This document shows, one piece after another, positions 11,395-23,439 of a stretch of 64,000 nucleotides of DNA. Made by a program: the position numbers and the translations under genes. The stretch spans positions 1,550,001 through 1,614,000 of the forward strand of contig JADANN010000309.1 in the NCBI GenBank assembly GCA_018806985.1, in the 5' to 3' direction. The notes under the pieces are model-generated. The model made no database searches, had not been told where the DNA came from, and was given only the letters and a program-made list of their open reading frames with translations. Each line of letters opens with the position of its first letter. Within the stretch, counting starts at the first letter, position 1. Source of the DNA: Angiostrongylus vasorum. Taxonomy: Eukaryota > Nematoda > Chromadorea > Rhabditida > Metastrongylidae.

Positions 11395-12660
11395 ATAACA
11401 GTCTCAAATGCTGACCGATATCACGCGTGATTATGAGGCATTCCTTCCTGCGGTTCCGTTTCGGATTCTTAGAATATATCCAGCATGCTTCGAAAGTTTT
11501 GAGCGCTGGTGCTTTCGATTCCTGTGCGCGGATGTTAACTTCTACTTCAAAACCCTCTCAATTATGTCTCTGTGTCCTATACCGACTTGGTGGGGTATTT
11601 AGTTTGACTTTAAGTTTATCGACTAGGGGTTTTTTTATACGGATGCAGAGTGGTCTACCCGTTTAGCCAATGTATTCGTCCCTGTACACTTTACAAGAGA
11701 TCAGATAAACTGTACCGGAAATCATGCAATCACCGTTTTCTACCGTTAAACGATAAAAGATCAAGCTCTCGGCGTTGATCTATCGCTGAGGGATGCCCTA
11801 TGCCTTCGACTTCACTAAACATCGTTGGTAGTGATTGGATGCATACCTGGCCTTCACAATGACCCGCGGTGGCCTATCGAGGTGTCGAGCCAGTGCTGCT
11901 ATCCTTCCAAACAAGTGTGGTACCAAGACCGCAGAACGATGGAGGGCTTGGTGAGCCTAGTGCACGGGCATCGATACTATGTGTATTGCAGGGCGCATCC
12001 GACCACTGCGCCACACGCGCGTAGTCTCTACCGTTAGGGAAATTATGCAATTTCGCGCTGTACGTGGATGGTCATATATACCGTTGCGAACTAGTTGGCG
12101 TCTTAGAGTGCTCAGTGGTATTTCAATTATTCTTACCAAATTCTCTATACCGACCCTTCTTAAGCAACGTCTTATAGCTGCACTTATTTCATTTGAAAGG
12201 AAGGGCATGATAAACGGGACCTTGTTATCGCTAGAGTTGTCATTTGGGCGCTTAGGTTTTCCTCTACACCTATCCCGAGGAGCTGCAGTTTCGTAGCCAT
12301 TAGAAATGGCTATTTGCCGCGTCAATTTGCGGGATTCCTCCTTCTGCATGGCCTAATTCACTAGCCCACAATGAGCAATACTGTTTTAGTCTTGCAGAAA
12401 CTCAATCGTAAAGCAGTAAATCTCCGCTTGGATTATGACCCGAGACTGCTTATGTTGACAACTGGAAATGCCATAGCTCGTATTTCTAGCCACCCTATGG
12501 AGGAAAAAAAACTTGTACTAGTACGAATAAAATCGAAAGCATGCTTACACTCTCATGATTGCTCTTCTAGATGGGCGATTAATGTAGTCGAATAAGGAGT
12601 AAAGTTTACTAGGAGGCATGATAGGTGTATTTGAAGTTGAAGGTTAAAAAAAGGGAGCCA
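11395..12660 (-). mobile_element. Penelope-like element fragment with GIY-YIG domain
   Basis: Decayed Penelope-like retroelement, C-terminal half of its single ORF, read on the minus strand. At 12349-12040 there is a linker with SRKLTRQIAISNGYE and PFIMPFLSNEISAAIRRCL, then LVRNGIYDHP and RNCIIS. After a SINE insertion the frame resumes near 11735 with GTVYLISCKVYRDEYIG, the GIY-YIG nuclease signature. RPLCIRIK, EGFEVEVNIRAQESKA, KTFEACWIYSKNPKRNRR and KECLIITRDIG follow, down to about 11405. Stops directly after DEYIG and before EGFEV, plus the inserted SINE, make it non-functional. A weak match upstream of 12360 may be the end of the reverse transcriptase. The element's 5' portion is missing. 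Confidence 0.8.
11749..12026 (-). repeat. tRNA-derived SINE, family 1, inside the Penelope-like element
   Basis: Full-length minus-strand copy, with the head GCGTGTGGCGCAGTGG readable as the complement near 12005-12022. It is flanked by TCTACCGTTA at 11739-11748 and 12027-12036, a perfect 10-bp target-site duplication. Confidence 0.88.
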
Positions 12661-12889
12661 TAAGCTGGCTCAAGTTACTTCGAAGTTTATGAATTGTTTC
12701 TTATTTTGAAAAGCTGTCCTGTCCAGAAGCCTTCTAAAGGTTTTGGAGAAAATAAAGATGACACAAGCGGTTTTAGGGATAAAATCAAATGTGCCATAAA
12801 ATACTACCAAGATGAAAAAATTCAGGGAACGGGTAGCGTGTAATCAATGTTGTTCGGCTTTTCAATGCAGTTCACTCCAATATCCACCA

Positions 12890-13165
12890 CGTGAGTGAAT
12901 TCGCCGTATCTGTGGAGTGTCGACGTCGTCACGATGACGGATGAGTTCGTCTGGACTCATAGAGGTTAGCCGTGCGGAAATCAATTCAACGTGAGCTGCC
13001 GCTACTCCCCACCTGCTACGTGAGGTGGAGAGAGGGTGGTCGCCTTGCCAGCTACCGCCGACACCCTCATGCGCTATCCACGCTCCCCGACCTGCATTAA
13101 TCGGCCGCGTAGTTATAATTGCTCGCACCTGCGTGCATGTGTGTCCTACCTCAGGTAGGTTAACT
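12890..13165. other. GC-rich island of unknown role
   Basis: Clearly richer in G and C than its surroundings. The minus strand is open for 88 codons (13128-12862) with GRGAWIAHEGVGGSW and MSPDELIRHRDDVDT, but no family is recognisable and no splice sites stand out. It could be an orphan exon, a repeat or a promoter region. Confidence 0.3.
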
Positions 13166-13599
13166 GAAGCAAGAGGGAGTATGTTGTCTTCAGACTGTAT
13201 AGTCGGAAATAACCTTGCAAAATTCTCCTGGAATCACTTTTTTTCAAACATGGTTGTAGTGTCATTCTACATTGACAATCTATTCCATTGCACCGTGTGC
13301 ACGTAGACAAACATTTTTCAAAATTAGATTACTACTTGTACCTCTTATAGCTCGTTTACTCGTTCCGTTCGCGAAATGAGTGACTTCGTTGAATTCGTTG
13401 TATACAAATTAAAACATTGTGTCAGCTCTTTTCTCTTCCTTTCGTTCGTTGACATCACGTAAATTATAGGTCTCTATAGCTCATATTCAGCAGTTGTCCT
13501 CTAATTATCTGCCTTACCTCGTCCACAACACCTGCAACGTTTTTTCTTAGAAGGATGCGCTACGGAGAAAAAAATTTCACTACATACTTCTTCTTCACG

Positions 13600-13730
13600 A
13601 ATTTGCTCCCGACCAATGATGGATGGATGCCTAGTGTAGGCTGGTTAGCCATGGGCACTAGATCGAACCAAACACCTCGTGTGTATCGCAGGACACCTCT
13701 AACCAGTACGCTATACAGGCCTGATCACTT
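13600..13730 (-). repeat. Short tRNA-derived SINE-like copy
   Basis: The reverse strand has an A-box-like TAGCGTACTGGTTAGAGG and, about 35 nt on, a B-box-like GGTTCGATC, then CCCATGGCTAACCAGCC. It is too diverged to fold as a true tRNA and lacks a cloverleaf 3' half, so I call it a SINE head. Confidence 0.55.
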
Positions 13731-13959
13731 CGATTTAAAGAATTAGAATTAATGTCTCGGTGGGAGAAATAAAACTTAATGTATTTTGCTGTTAACAAGG
13801 CCGGTGCTGAAATCGTTGACGGGCACTAGATCAACAAAAGTATCCATCACTCCAACCTAGCCAATGGATATCTCTGCATTCCAATGACGAATAACTGAGA
13901 CTGCACTTCACTGTAAAGGCATTTTACTCAGCGATGACCTTTTTTTGCTTACTGCCTCC

Positions 13960-14800
13960 ATTTCGCATAATACCCTTCCGTGAGAAGTTGTAGTAGGCAG
14001 CAAATAAAAACTTAACACTGTGATTTTAAATGTAGCCTCAGCTTAACTGAGTTCAATGCCGATTTGGGCTGCCCAGAGCAATCCGCTTTACGGGTGATAT
14101 CTGATGGAACTGGAAGATAGAAAACTAGCTGAGAGAAAGACGAAACGAAGGACCGGCATGTTGTGGTGGTGAACGCGTTAGCCCTCAGAAAGGGTAATAG
14201 CGCGTTCGTTTCCCCACCGCAAACAGCCGCCGTCCAGAGTTTTGCAAATATCTCAGCATCACTGTGGTTGATTTCGCATAACACCCTGCCGTGAAAATTG
14301 TAATAGGCAGTAAATGAAAAAAAATAATCATTACTGTCTATTATTGTTTTTCACGGCAGGGTATGATGTGAAATACAACCATTATTATACTGATACATTT
14401 GCAAAACTAGCACCATAGGCCAGATGGAACCTCGATTACCATTTCTAGGGGGCTCATGTGTGACGCACGGCACAACTGAGCCCCTCGTTCCTTCTTCCTC
14501 TCAGCCAGTTTTCTACCTAACGGTGCCATCAGTAATCAACCGTCAAAAAAAAGGCTAACATTGTGATCTCGACCGCAACTTCAGCGTAAATGGCTTCAAT
14601 GCCGATTTGTATTCCCCCAGATTCATCTCGTTGATGGTTGATTGCAGATCACAGCATTAGCCAGGAAACAGACTAGGAGAAAGGCAGAATAGGGGCATCA
14701 GTGGTATCGTTCGTAAAACGTGAGCTCCCGGAAAGGGCAATCGCTTTTCTCTCTGGCCTATATCTCAGCATCACAGTGATTGTATTTCACTCAGTGTTTT
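13960..14800. repeat. Cluster of three SINE family 3 copies, including a head-on pair
   Basis: Family 3 has a tRNA-like head (GTGGTGAACGCGTTAGCCC, then a TTCG-type B box), a middle TTTGCAAATATCTCAGCATC, and a tail with CCTGCCGTGAAAATT and TAGGCAGTAAATGAAA. Here one plus copy (about 13960-14318), one minus copy (about 14340-14545) and one plus copy (about 14548-14790) lie together. The tails of the first two face each other at 14270-14380 and form a long imperfect palindrome. Confidence 0.75.
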
Positions 14801-14809
14801 CATAAGTGG

Positions 14810-15905
14810 ATAAGAATGAAAGTCTTCATGTGATTGAACAACATCGCATCTATTCTTCATCTTCCGGCATCTATTAAGGATTCGTCTTAGTCATTAATTT
14901 CTTTAAAAGTGTTCTTGGCAACTCTTTATGGATAAGGTAGTGGTGTTGCTGAAAAGCAATTTTATGTTTCTAATAGCAAAGCGTTATATCGTATGAGAAT
15001 TCTATCGTAGAGCACTTCATCGTGGGATGCTGAAGTGAATTCGTTAGTTTACACTGGAAGTTGGGGGACTGCATGACTTTTCTGGGCCATCTTCTGCACA
15101 GCTGTGAGCTTTGTCGGAGTGTTCAAGAGATCCCTTGACTAACCGTCATCGGCATTTTTACGCTTGCGATGTTTATGAGCACTGATTCGCCAACTGTTAT
15201 TATTCCGTAGAGTAGCCGTTCATCGCTGGTGACAAGATGTTTTATCGCTGCAAAATGAGCCTCTTATTGATGTTTGTTGTACGATTTAATCTTAGGAATG
15301 ACTCGTGTTTCAGCTAAGCCCAATCTCTTTTCTCATTTGCTTCTTTCATCTCCATGGTCTTGATGAACTTGACTTCCATAGATCGTAAGTAATCCATGGG
15401 TTTACGGGATTTAGCTGCAGCAGCAATGATAATAAATGACTTTAACGAAACTTTAGCTTCTTATGGTGCTAGTGATACCGCTTCTACGAATATGAAACTT
15501 AGATTTGACTTCGTGACGCGAATGCATCAACACTCGTCAAGGGCAAGACTGTGCTATGTTTTGCACTCTCCGGGCTTCTTTTACAGCGTTTATGGTGTGA
15601 AAATCACAAATGGTTCCAAGCTATTCATCAAATATGTAGTCGAATCCAAAGCGAAATATCACGGAAAGAAATTCTTGAGCAAAAATTCGATGTTCTCCCT
15701 GTAGACTGCTTTAAAAGCCAGATGTCGATTATTGTCACCTGTGGCTGTGTTCTACTCGTCAATCATATCACTATTTCCGGAAAAGTTTGAGCGCGATTTT
15801 TGACGTACGTGCTCGCTTTAATCTTGAATCTTAAAGCATAACATCAATTGAGAAAACAGTTAACGTAAGTGAGTCAATTTGCCGTAGGAATTGATCTCCT
15901 AAGAA
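14810..15905. other. No supported gene
   Basis: The open frame at 15396-15704 has no recognisable domain and no clear splice context. The rest is stop-rich in all frames. Confidence 0.4.
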
Positions 15906-15913
15906 TTTGGATA

Positions 15914-16065
15914 CTTGGATCCTTGGACGGCCCGCCTTCACTAGTTGTGCAGGCGCCAGCACAATCTACACTTTTTCTTCATTTTTTGGAGACTTGCCGG
16001 TGAGCCACTGTGGTCCTCTGCGATCCCAAGGTCAGCCTGGCTAAGGTTTGCCGCTTCCTAAGAAT
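15914..16065 (+). repeat. Dispersed repeat family R3, copy 1
   Basis: Contains GGATCCTTGGACGGCCCGCC, GTTGTGCAGGCGCCAGCA and AGGTCAGCCTGGCTAAGG. Further copies lie at 29937, 36525, 50444, 52855 and 58485. The family holds a short hairpin around an AATCTCCGAAAAATGGAGATT-type core. Confidence 0.7.
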
Positions 16066-16349
16066 TATTGGAAAAGTTACGATCCAAATAGTCTACATCT
16101 ACATGGTGGTGTTCGATGCATGGTTTACAAATGACTATATAACCTCCAGTGTCTAGGAATATTTTTTTTCTTTATTTTTAAGCTAATCTCGACAGCTACC
16201 TTGCGAGAAGGTCCCATGGCCTCCTGAGCTTTTCAGAAGACCATTGTCCAACTCTCATCATGGAATTCCCCATGACCGACTTTCTATTAACCCCGGCATT
16301 GCTCAGATAAGTCACTGTTTTCTTGTTGAGCAGATGCGAACTTGGTGAC

Positions 16350-16435
16350 AAGTTTTATTCACTACAATACTGGCCGACGCTTCGGCGATTCTGCCTGCTT
16401 CAGAGCATAGAAAGGTCGAACTGACACTCAGTCGA
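16350..16435 (+). repeat. Short repeat shared with about 11139-11215
   Basis: CGATTCTGCCTGCTTCAGAG followed by AAAGGTCGAACTGAC matches the segment just beyond the Penelope-like element's nuclease end. It may be a Penelope-like terminal fragment. Confidence 0.4.
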
Positions 16436-16518
16436 GTTGGATCGGTTCTGAAAAAAGACGAAGAATCAAGACATTAGCCGAATAAGGTTTTTTTTTCAAC
16501 AAACTTGCGTGTTTCCAC

Positions 16519-19020
16519 GGATCTCCCTCATATGAGGGGACCTCGAGCCGATTAGTGGCGAGGTTACGTAGCGCATCCCCAGGTGGCGGATAGGGGGTTA
16601 ATCGCAGGACGAAAAGTGACCTTTGCTTCCCTGAGACGCAGGTGGATCCAGGGGATGGACTCCCTGTTTCTGCTGCGCCGATTTGGCACATACTTTCTGT
16701 ATTTGCTAGGCGTATTCATGCATGCGTGTGTGGGTGCGTTCTCGTTTATGCGGGTTGTATTCTACGAGTCAATTCGGCCAAAAGCCTGCAATCAAGCGAC
16801 GGGGAAGTATGTGGGAGGCGGTTAGGAGTCGCCTCCAACAAATAAGCTCCATGTCTACTCTGGGAGAGCCTGGAAAGCTACCCGTGAGTATACCCAACCC
16901 CAACGTTCATAGCCCAGCAAGCTATAAGTGGATATCAAAATGCTAAACACGGTAAAAAAAAACGGGCCTCATTCCCCTGACCCCGAAAGAGCCCCAGTTT
17001 CGCAGCGTTGGGTACGACGAGTACGGAGAAGCTGCTAAAATCTCAGGACCAATGGAAGCTGCCTGGATCACGAAGAACTATGGTGACTATCTGTACCTAC
17101 AATGCACGTACACTTGCATCCGAGTCCTCGATAGAAGACTTGCTCATGCAAGCAAGAAGCATAAGGTACGACGTCATCAGCCTGGCCGAGACGAGACGAC
17201 GCCACCCATTCAACGCCGTCTATGACAAAGGGAGAAGAACTGTTTTCGGAACATGCGACAGTAGAGGAGTCGGCGGAGTTGGCGTTCTCGTCAACACGAG
17301 TTTGTCCATGAACATCGATCCATTCGAACAGCTTACAACCCGAATCGGACGTTTACGATTAAAAAGATATGGATTAATACCGGCTTTGACAATCTTCGTC
17401 GTTTACGCGCCGACGTAAACCATGACGAAGAAGAAGTCGAAGCCTTCTACATGGACTTTGTGAAGTCCTACAGAGAAAACCACACATTCGTCAAAGTTAT
17501 CACTGGAGATTTTAACGCCAAGATTGAACCAAGAAGAGGGTCTGAAGAACGTCACTTTGGGACCCATGGATTAGAATGGAACGAACAGGGTGAGCGGCTA
17601 CCTGAGTTTATCATGGCGACCAAGACCATCCATGGTAGCTCGCAATTCCAGAAGCCCCACCCTCAACGCTGGACGTGGGAGTCTCCCAGTGGAGAGTACC
17701 ATAACGAAATAGACCACATCATAGTAAATACAAGATTTTGCCTCACGGATGTCGCTGTTGTTCCAAAATTCTACAAGGGATCAGACTGCCGTCTCCTTCG
17801 TGCAAGATTCTATTTCTCGCGGAAAGGAGAAAAAAGCCGCCAAATTCAAAAACCGAAGACCCGGAACAACCACAAACTGGGACTTATTCATTTCGTTAGT
17901 CGGCTGTTGGGAAATCAACAAGAAACACGATCGGCTCATTCAACATCTTCACGTTAGCGCTGTGAAAGCTTAGAGTTCGAAAGTCACTAAGAGACGTCTG
18001 TCTCCTGAAACACTCGAGCTGATACGCCAGCGTGGAATCGCACGAGCTGCAGGCAACCGCAAATTAACGTTCGAAGTTGCAAAACAATGTAGACAGGCGA
18101 TAAAAGAAGATGTGAAAGGGAGAACAGCAGCAGTAATGGTCGAAGCTGCAGATGCTGAGAAAAGCATTCGCAAAGCCCGCCGAAGTTTCGCCAATTGCAA
18201 GACCAAGGTGGTTGCACTCCGACGCCCAGACGGAACAGTTACAGCGTCCAGAAAGGCAATGGAGAAAATCATTCAATACTACTCAGATCTCTTCGACAGC
18301 CACGTCCACTTCCCGTCATATGAAATAAAGGAGGATGGATACGTTGCACCACTGGTTCTCCGCTTCGAAATCCGACATGCCATTTCGTCGGTGAAAAATC
18401 GAACAGTACCAGGTCTGGACAGGATAAGATCAGAACACCTGAAGAACCTTCCGCCAGTTCTCGTAAACGCAATGGTTCGGCTCTTCACACGTTACCTATC
18501 TGAATGTAAGGCCCCTACTTAGTGGAAGACCAGCAGGACCGTGTTATTGTTCAAGAAGGGATTGAATCGGAGGACCTACACGATATCATCAGCTGTCGTC
18601 CAATCTGCTTGCTCACTGTCCTCTACAAACTTTTCACTCGAGTCATCCTAAACAGGATTGGCAGAACACTGGACGAAGGATAGCCATGTGTACGATGTAC
18701 CACATCCACTCGATAAAAAGGCTCATTGAACTATCGCGAGAGTACAAAAGACCGCTCTGTCTCACTTTCATCGATTTACAGAAGGCCTTTGATTCAATTG
18801 AGATAGAAGCAGTCATGGAAGCCCTTGATGGTCAAGGAGCCCCTACTCAATACATAAGGATTCTTCGTGAGGTGTACAAAAATTTCACAACCAAGATTTC
18901 ACCATTCTACAACGATATTGACGTTGACGTCAAAGAGGGGTTAGGCAAGGCGATACCACCTCTCCAAAATTATTTACCGCCACTCTCCAGAACGTCATGC
19001 GAACAATGGAATGGGATAAT
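16519..19020 (+). mobile_element. RTE-type LINE (copy C), 5' part of a split element
   Basis: Plus-strand RTE element including its 5' leader from about 16519. The endonuclease frame at 17008-17418 has [27 protein letters not shown] and [13 protein letters not shown]. It is stopped at FVVYAPT by TAA and resumes at 17451-17957 with [13 protein letters not shown] and [11 protein letters not shown]. The linker is at 18112-18522. The reverse transcriptase at 18686-19020 has LTFIDLQKAFDSIEIEAVME. It breaks off at GGAATGGGATAAT, where copy D begins. The rest of the same element continues at 22354-23175. Stops and frameshifts show the ORF is dead. Confidence 0.92.
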
Positions 19021-22000
19021 CACCTGTATCACCTGTAGCCCCGTTGATCGTCGGGTGACTCGAGCGGGCCCCAATAAAGACTTCCGTTTTTTCCCTTGTC
19101 GCGTACAAGAGTAGCCCAGTGGGTTCTGCTCGCTCTAGGGACTCGTCGAGCATCATATCTTTCTTCTAGGCTCTTCGTGAAGAACTCTGACCATCGGGTC
19201 GGTGGTCTTCATGCAGTACGTAGAACATCCCGAGGAATGCAGTCACTAACAGCTCTTGTTTATCGGTTGTCATTCATGAGCACTACGTGTCCGGCCCACC
19301 TTATCTTTGACTGTTTGGCGTACAGAAAGGCCTCTTTGATTTTTGATCGTTGACGCATATCGGAGCTTCGGATTCCTTCCCTTACATGTGTGGGACGGGA
19401 TACCCCTAGCATCGCCCTTTCGACTGCGCGTTTGATAACGCTAAGTGATCTTTCATCCTGCTTACGCAGCGACCAGGTTTCTGACGCATACGTTAGGGAC
19501 AGGAAGTACCGCTGAGTCGAAAAGGTGGGCACACAGTCGGGTGTTCTTTGTTCTCATCACTACATCCTCGATGCTCTTGAAAGCACCCCAAGCCGCTTGT
19601 TTCCTTCTGCTCAGCTCTGGAACTAGGTCGTTCATTATATTGATTTCCCGACGTAGATAGATATACGTGGAGGATTCGGAGATATTCGTTCCGTTGAGCG
19701 TGAATGGTGCATGCGAAACCAATCCGTTCTTCATGAACATCGTTTTTTGTGAGATTTAGTCGAAGACCAATCCTTCCACAGGCCTTATGAAAGTCGGTAA
19801 GCATACGTTCCGCTTGGCTAGTGCTTGATGTTATAAGGACGATGTCATCAGCAAAGCGAAGATGATGTAACTGCCGGCTATCCATTTTCACTCCCACATT
19901 ATCTCATTCCAGTGTGAGATGGTATCGCCTTGCCTAACTCCTCTTTTGACGTCAATGTTAATATCGTTGTAGAATGGTGATACCTTGGTTGTGAAATTCT
20001 TGTACAGCTCACGAAGAATCTTTATCTACTGAGTAGGGACTCCTTGACTATCAACGGCTTCCATGACTGCTTCTATCTCAGTTGAATCGAAGGCCTTCTG
20101 TAAATCGATGAAAGTGAGACCGAGCGGTCTTTTGTACTCTGGCGATACTTCGATGAGCCTTGTTACCGTGTGGATGTGGTCGATCGTACTAAATCCCTTT
20201 CGAAACTCTGCTTACTCACATGGCTCTCCTTTGTGCAGTATTCTGTCAGTCCTGTTTAGGATGACTCGAGTGAAAAGTTTGTAGACGACAGACAGTAAGC
20301 AGATTGCACGATAGTTGCCGATATCCTGTAGGTCACCCTTCTTGAACAATAACACGGTCTTGTTGGCCTTCTAGTGGTTAGGGACCTTGCATTCGAACAG
20401 GTAACGTGTGAAGAGCCGAACCATTGCGTTTAAGAGGACTGGCGGAAGGTTCTTCAGGTGTTCAATTCTTATCCTCGCCGGACATGGAGCTGTTCGATTT
20501 TTTCACCGACGAAATGGCATATCGGATTTCGGAAGCGAGAACCGGTGGTACAACATATCCATCCTCCTTTATTTCATATGACAGAAGGTGGACGTGGCTA
20601 TCAAAGAGATCCGAGTTGTATTCGTGAATATTTTCCTCCATTACCTTTCTGGACGCTGTAACTGTTCCGTCCGGGCACCGGAGTGCAATCATTTTGGTCT
20701 TTGTAATTGGCGAAGCCTCGGTGGGCTTTGCGAATGCTTTTCCCAGCCTCTGCAGCTTCGACCATTACCGCTGCTCTTCTCCCTTTAAGATCTTCTTTTA
20801 TCGCCTGTCTGCATTGTTTTGCAAGTTCGGACGTTAGTTCGCAGTTGCCTGCAGCTCGCACGATTCAACGCTGGCGTATTAGCTCGAGTGTTTCTAGAGA
20901 CAAACGTCTATTGGTGACTTTCGAACTCTCAGCTTTCATAGCGCTAATGTGAAGATGTTTGAATGGCCGATCGTATTCTTCATCGATGTTATCGACAACG
21001 GCGTCTTCCCAACAGCCGACTAATGAATTGAATAAGTCCCAGTTTATAGTAGGTTTTCGACTTCGGTTTTTGCATTTAGCGGCTTTTTCTCCTTTCCGTG
21101 AATGGAATCTTGCACGAAGGAAGCGATGGTCTGATCCCGTGTAGAATTTTTGGGACAACAGCGACATCGCTTAGACAAAACCTATTTACTATGATGTGGT
21201 CTATTTCGTTATGGTACTATCCATTGGGAGACTCCCACGTCCAGCGCTGAGGGTGGGGCTTCTGGAATTGTGAGTTACCATAGATTGTCTTGGTCGCTAT
21301 GATAAACTCAGACAGCCGCTCACCCTGTTCGTTCCATTCTAATCCGTGGGTCCCAACGTGACGTTCTTCAAACGCTCTACTCTGTAGAACTTCTCCTAGT
21401 CCATATAGAATGCTTCGACTTCTTCTTCGTTACAGATTGATGTCGGCGCGTAAAAGACGAAGATTGTCAAAGCCGGAATTGATCCACATCTTTTTAATCG
21501 TAAACGTCCGATTCGGGTTGTAAGTTGTTCGAATGAATCGATGTTCATGGACAAACTCGTGTTGACGGGAACGCCGACGCCGCCGCCAACTGCTCTACTG
21601 TCTTGTGTTCCGAGGAACAGTTCTTCTCCGGTGTCATAGACGGCGTTGAAAGGCTGGCGTCTTCTGGTCTCGGCCAGGCCGATGACTTCGTACTTTATCA
21701 TTCTTGCTTGCATGAGCAAGTCTTCTATCGAGGACTGGGATGCGAGTGTACGTGCATTGTAGGTACAGGTCGTCATCATAGTTCTTCGTGATCCGGGCAG
21801 CATCCATTGGCCCAGAGATTTTAGCAGCTTCTCCGTACTCGTCGTACCCAACGCTGCGAAAATGGGGAGCTCTTTCGGGGTCAGGGGAATGAGGCCCGTT
21901 TTTTTTTACTGTGTTTAGCATTTTTGATATCCACATTTTAGCTTGCTGGGCTATGAACGTGGGGGGCTGGGTATACTCACGGGTAGCTTGCCAGGCTCTC

Positions 22001-22353
22001 CCAGAGTGGACATGGAGCTCATTTGTTAAAGGCGACTTCTAACCGCCTCCCACATACTTCCCTGTCACTTGATTGCAGGGTTTTGGCCGAATTGACTCGT
22101 AGAATACAATCTGCATAAACCAGAACGCATCCCACACACGCGTGCATGAATACGCCCCGTAAATGCAGTAAAGTATGTTCCAAATCGGCGCAGCAGAAAC
22201 AGGGAGTCCATCCCCTGGATCCACCTGCGTCTCAGGAAGCAAAGGTAGCTTTTGGTCCGCGATTAACCCCCGTAGCCGCCACCTGTGAACGCTCCACGTA
22301 GCCTCGCGATTAACCGGCTCGAAATCCCTCGTATGAGAGAGATCTCATATGAC
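19021..22353 (-). mobile_element. RTE-type LINE (copy D), full-length but defective, inserted in copy C/E
   Basis: About 3.3-kb antisense element running from its 3' tail (CACCTGTATCACCTGTAGCC complement at 19021) to its 5' leader near 22350. The endonuclease frame at 21851-21396 has [19 protein letters not shown] and GLAETRRRQPFNAVYD. It then jumps past the segment that should hold GDFNAKIG, so roughly 75 nt including catalytic residues are deleted near 21390. The linker lies at 20861-20462. The reverse transcriptase retains an intact FADDIVLIT box (within 19897-19493), and the C-terminal part has SKIRWAGHV. It is flanked by GGAATGGGATAAT at 19008-19020 and 22354-22366, a 13-bp target-site duplication. 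Confidence 0.92.
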
Positions 22354-23175
22354 GGAATGGGATAATATGGGAATGAAAATCGATGGTCGGCAGTTACATC
22401 ATCTTCGCTTTGCTGATGACATCGTCCTTATAACACCAAACTTTAGCCAAGCGGAACGTATGCTTGCCGACTTTGGAAAAACTTGTGGAAAGATTGGTCT
22501 TCGAGCAAATCTCACAAAAAACGATGTCATGAAGATCGGATTGTGCAGTTGTGTCTATCTAAGTAAGTCGGGAAATCAATAGGATGAACGACTTAGCTCC
22601 AGAACTAAGCAGAAGGAAACGAGCGGCTGAGGGCGACTCCGTGCCCACCTTTTCGACTCAACGGTACTTCCTGCCCCTAACGCATGCGTCAGAAACATGG
22701 TTGCTGCGTAAGCAGGATGAAAGGTCACCTAGCGTTATCGAACGCGCAGTCGAAAGGGCGATGGTAGGGGGTATCCCGTTCCACAGAAGTAATGGAAAGA
22801 ATCCGAAGCTCCGATCTGCGTCAACGATCAAAAAATCAAAGATGCCGTTCTGTGCGCCAAACAGTCGAAGATAAGGTGGGCGGGACACGTAGTGCTCATG
22901 AATGAGAACCGATAAACAAGAGCTGTTAGTGACTGCATTCCTCGGGATGTCCTACGTACTGCATGAAGACCACCGACCCGATGGTCAGAGTTCTTCACGA
23001 AGAGCCTAGAAGAAAGATATGATGCTCGACGAGTCCCTAGAGCGAGCAGAACCCACTGGGCTACTCTTGTACGCGACAAGGAAAAACGGAAGTCTTTATT
23101 GGGGGCCCGCTCGAGTCACTCGACCATCAACGGCTCGACGATCAACGGGACTACAGGTAATACAGGTGATCTCGT
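22354..23175 (+). mobile_element. RTE-type LINE (copy E), 3' part of the element begun by copy C
   Basis: Continues the interrupted element: WDNMGMKIDGRQLHHLRFAD and the catalytic FADDIVLIT (22349-22582), the ERAVERAM region (22584-22874), then RWAGHV. The end is the ACAGGTAATACAGGTGAT tail at about 23155-23172. Frameshifts separate the pieces. Together with copy C it makes one element of about 3.3 kb. Confidence 0.92.
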
Positions 23176-23439
23176 GTGTTTAAGCTTATCAATTAAAGGA
23201 TATAGTCTAGTCAGCCAAGCTCACAACCTAAGTAGAAAAAAAACTCGATACAACATTTTCTTGGAATTCGTTCAAAGATGAATCGCAACTAAGAGCGCCT
23301 TGTGTTCAGGCGTGACCTCTTGCCGTACCACAGGCTAATTTTTTCTGACCTGTGCTAGGCACGTTCCTGGCCCATGTAAGAGTTTCTACACCTGGTCTCC
23401 ACTGAATAACTTAAAGACGTTCAAACACCAAACCCTTAA

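Noticed and set aside
13640..13715. Possible tRNA gene on the minus strand
   Set aside because: A-box and B-box strings are present, but the acceptor stem does not pair and the sequence continues into SINE-like body.
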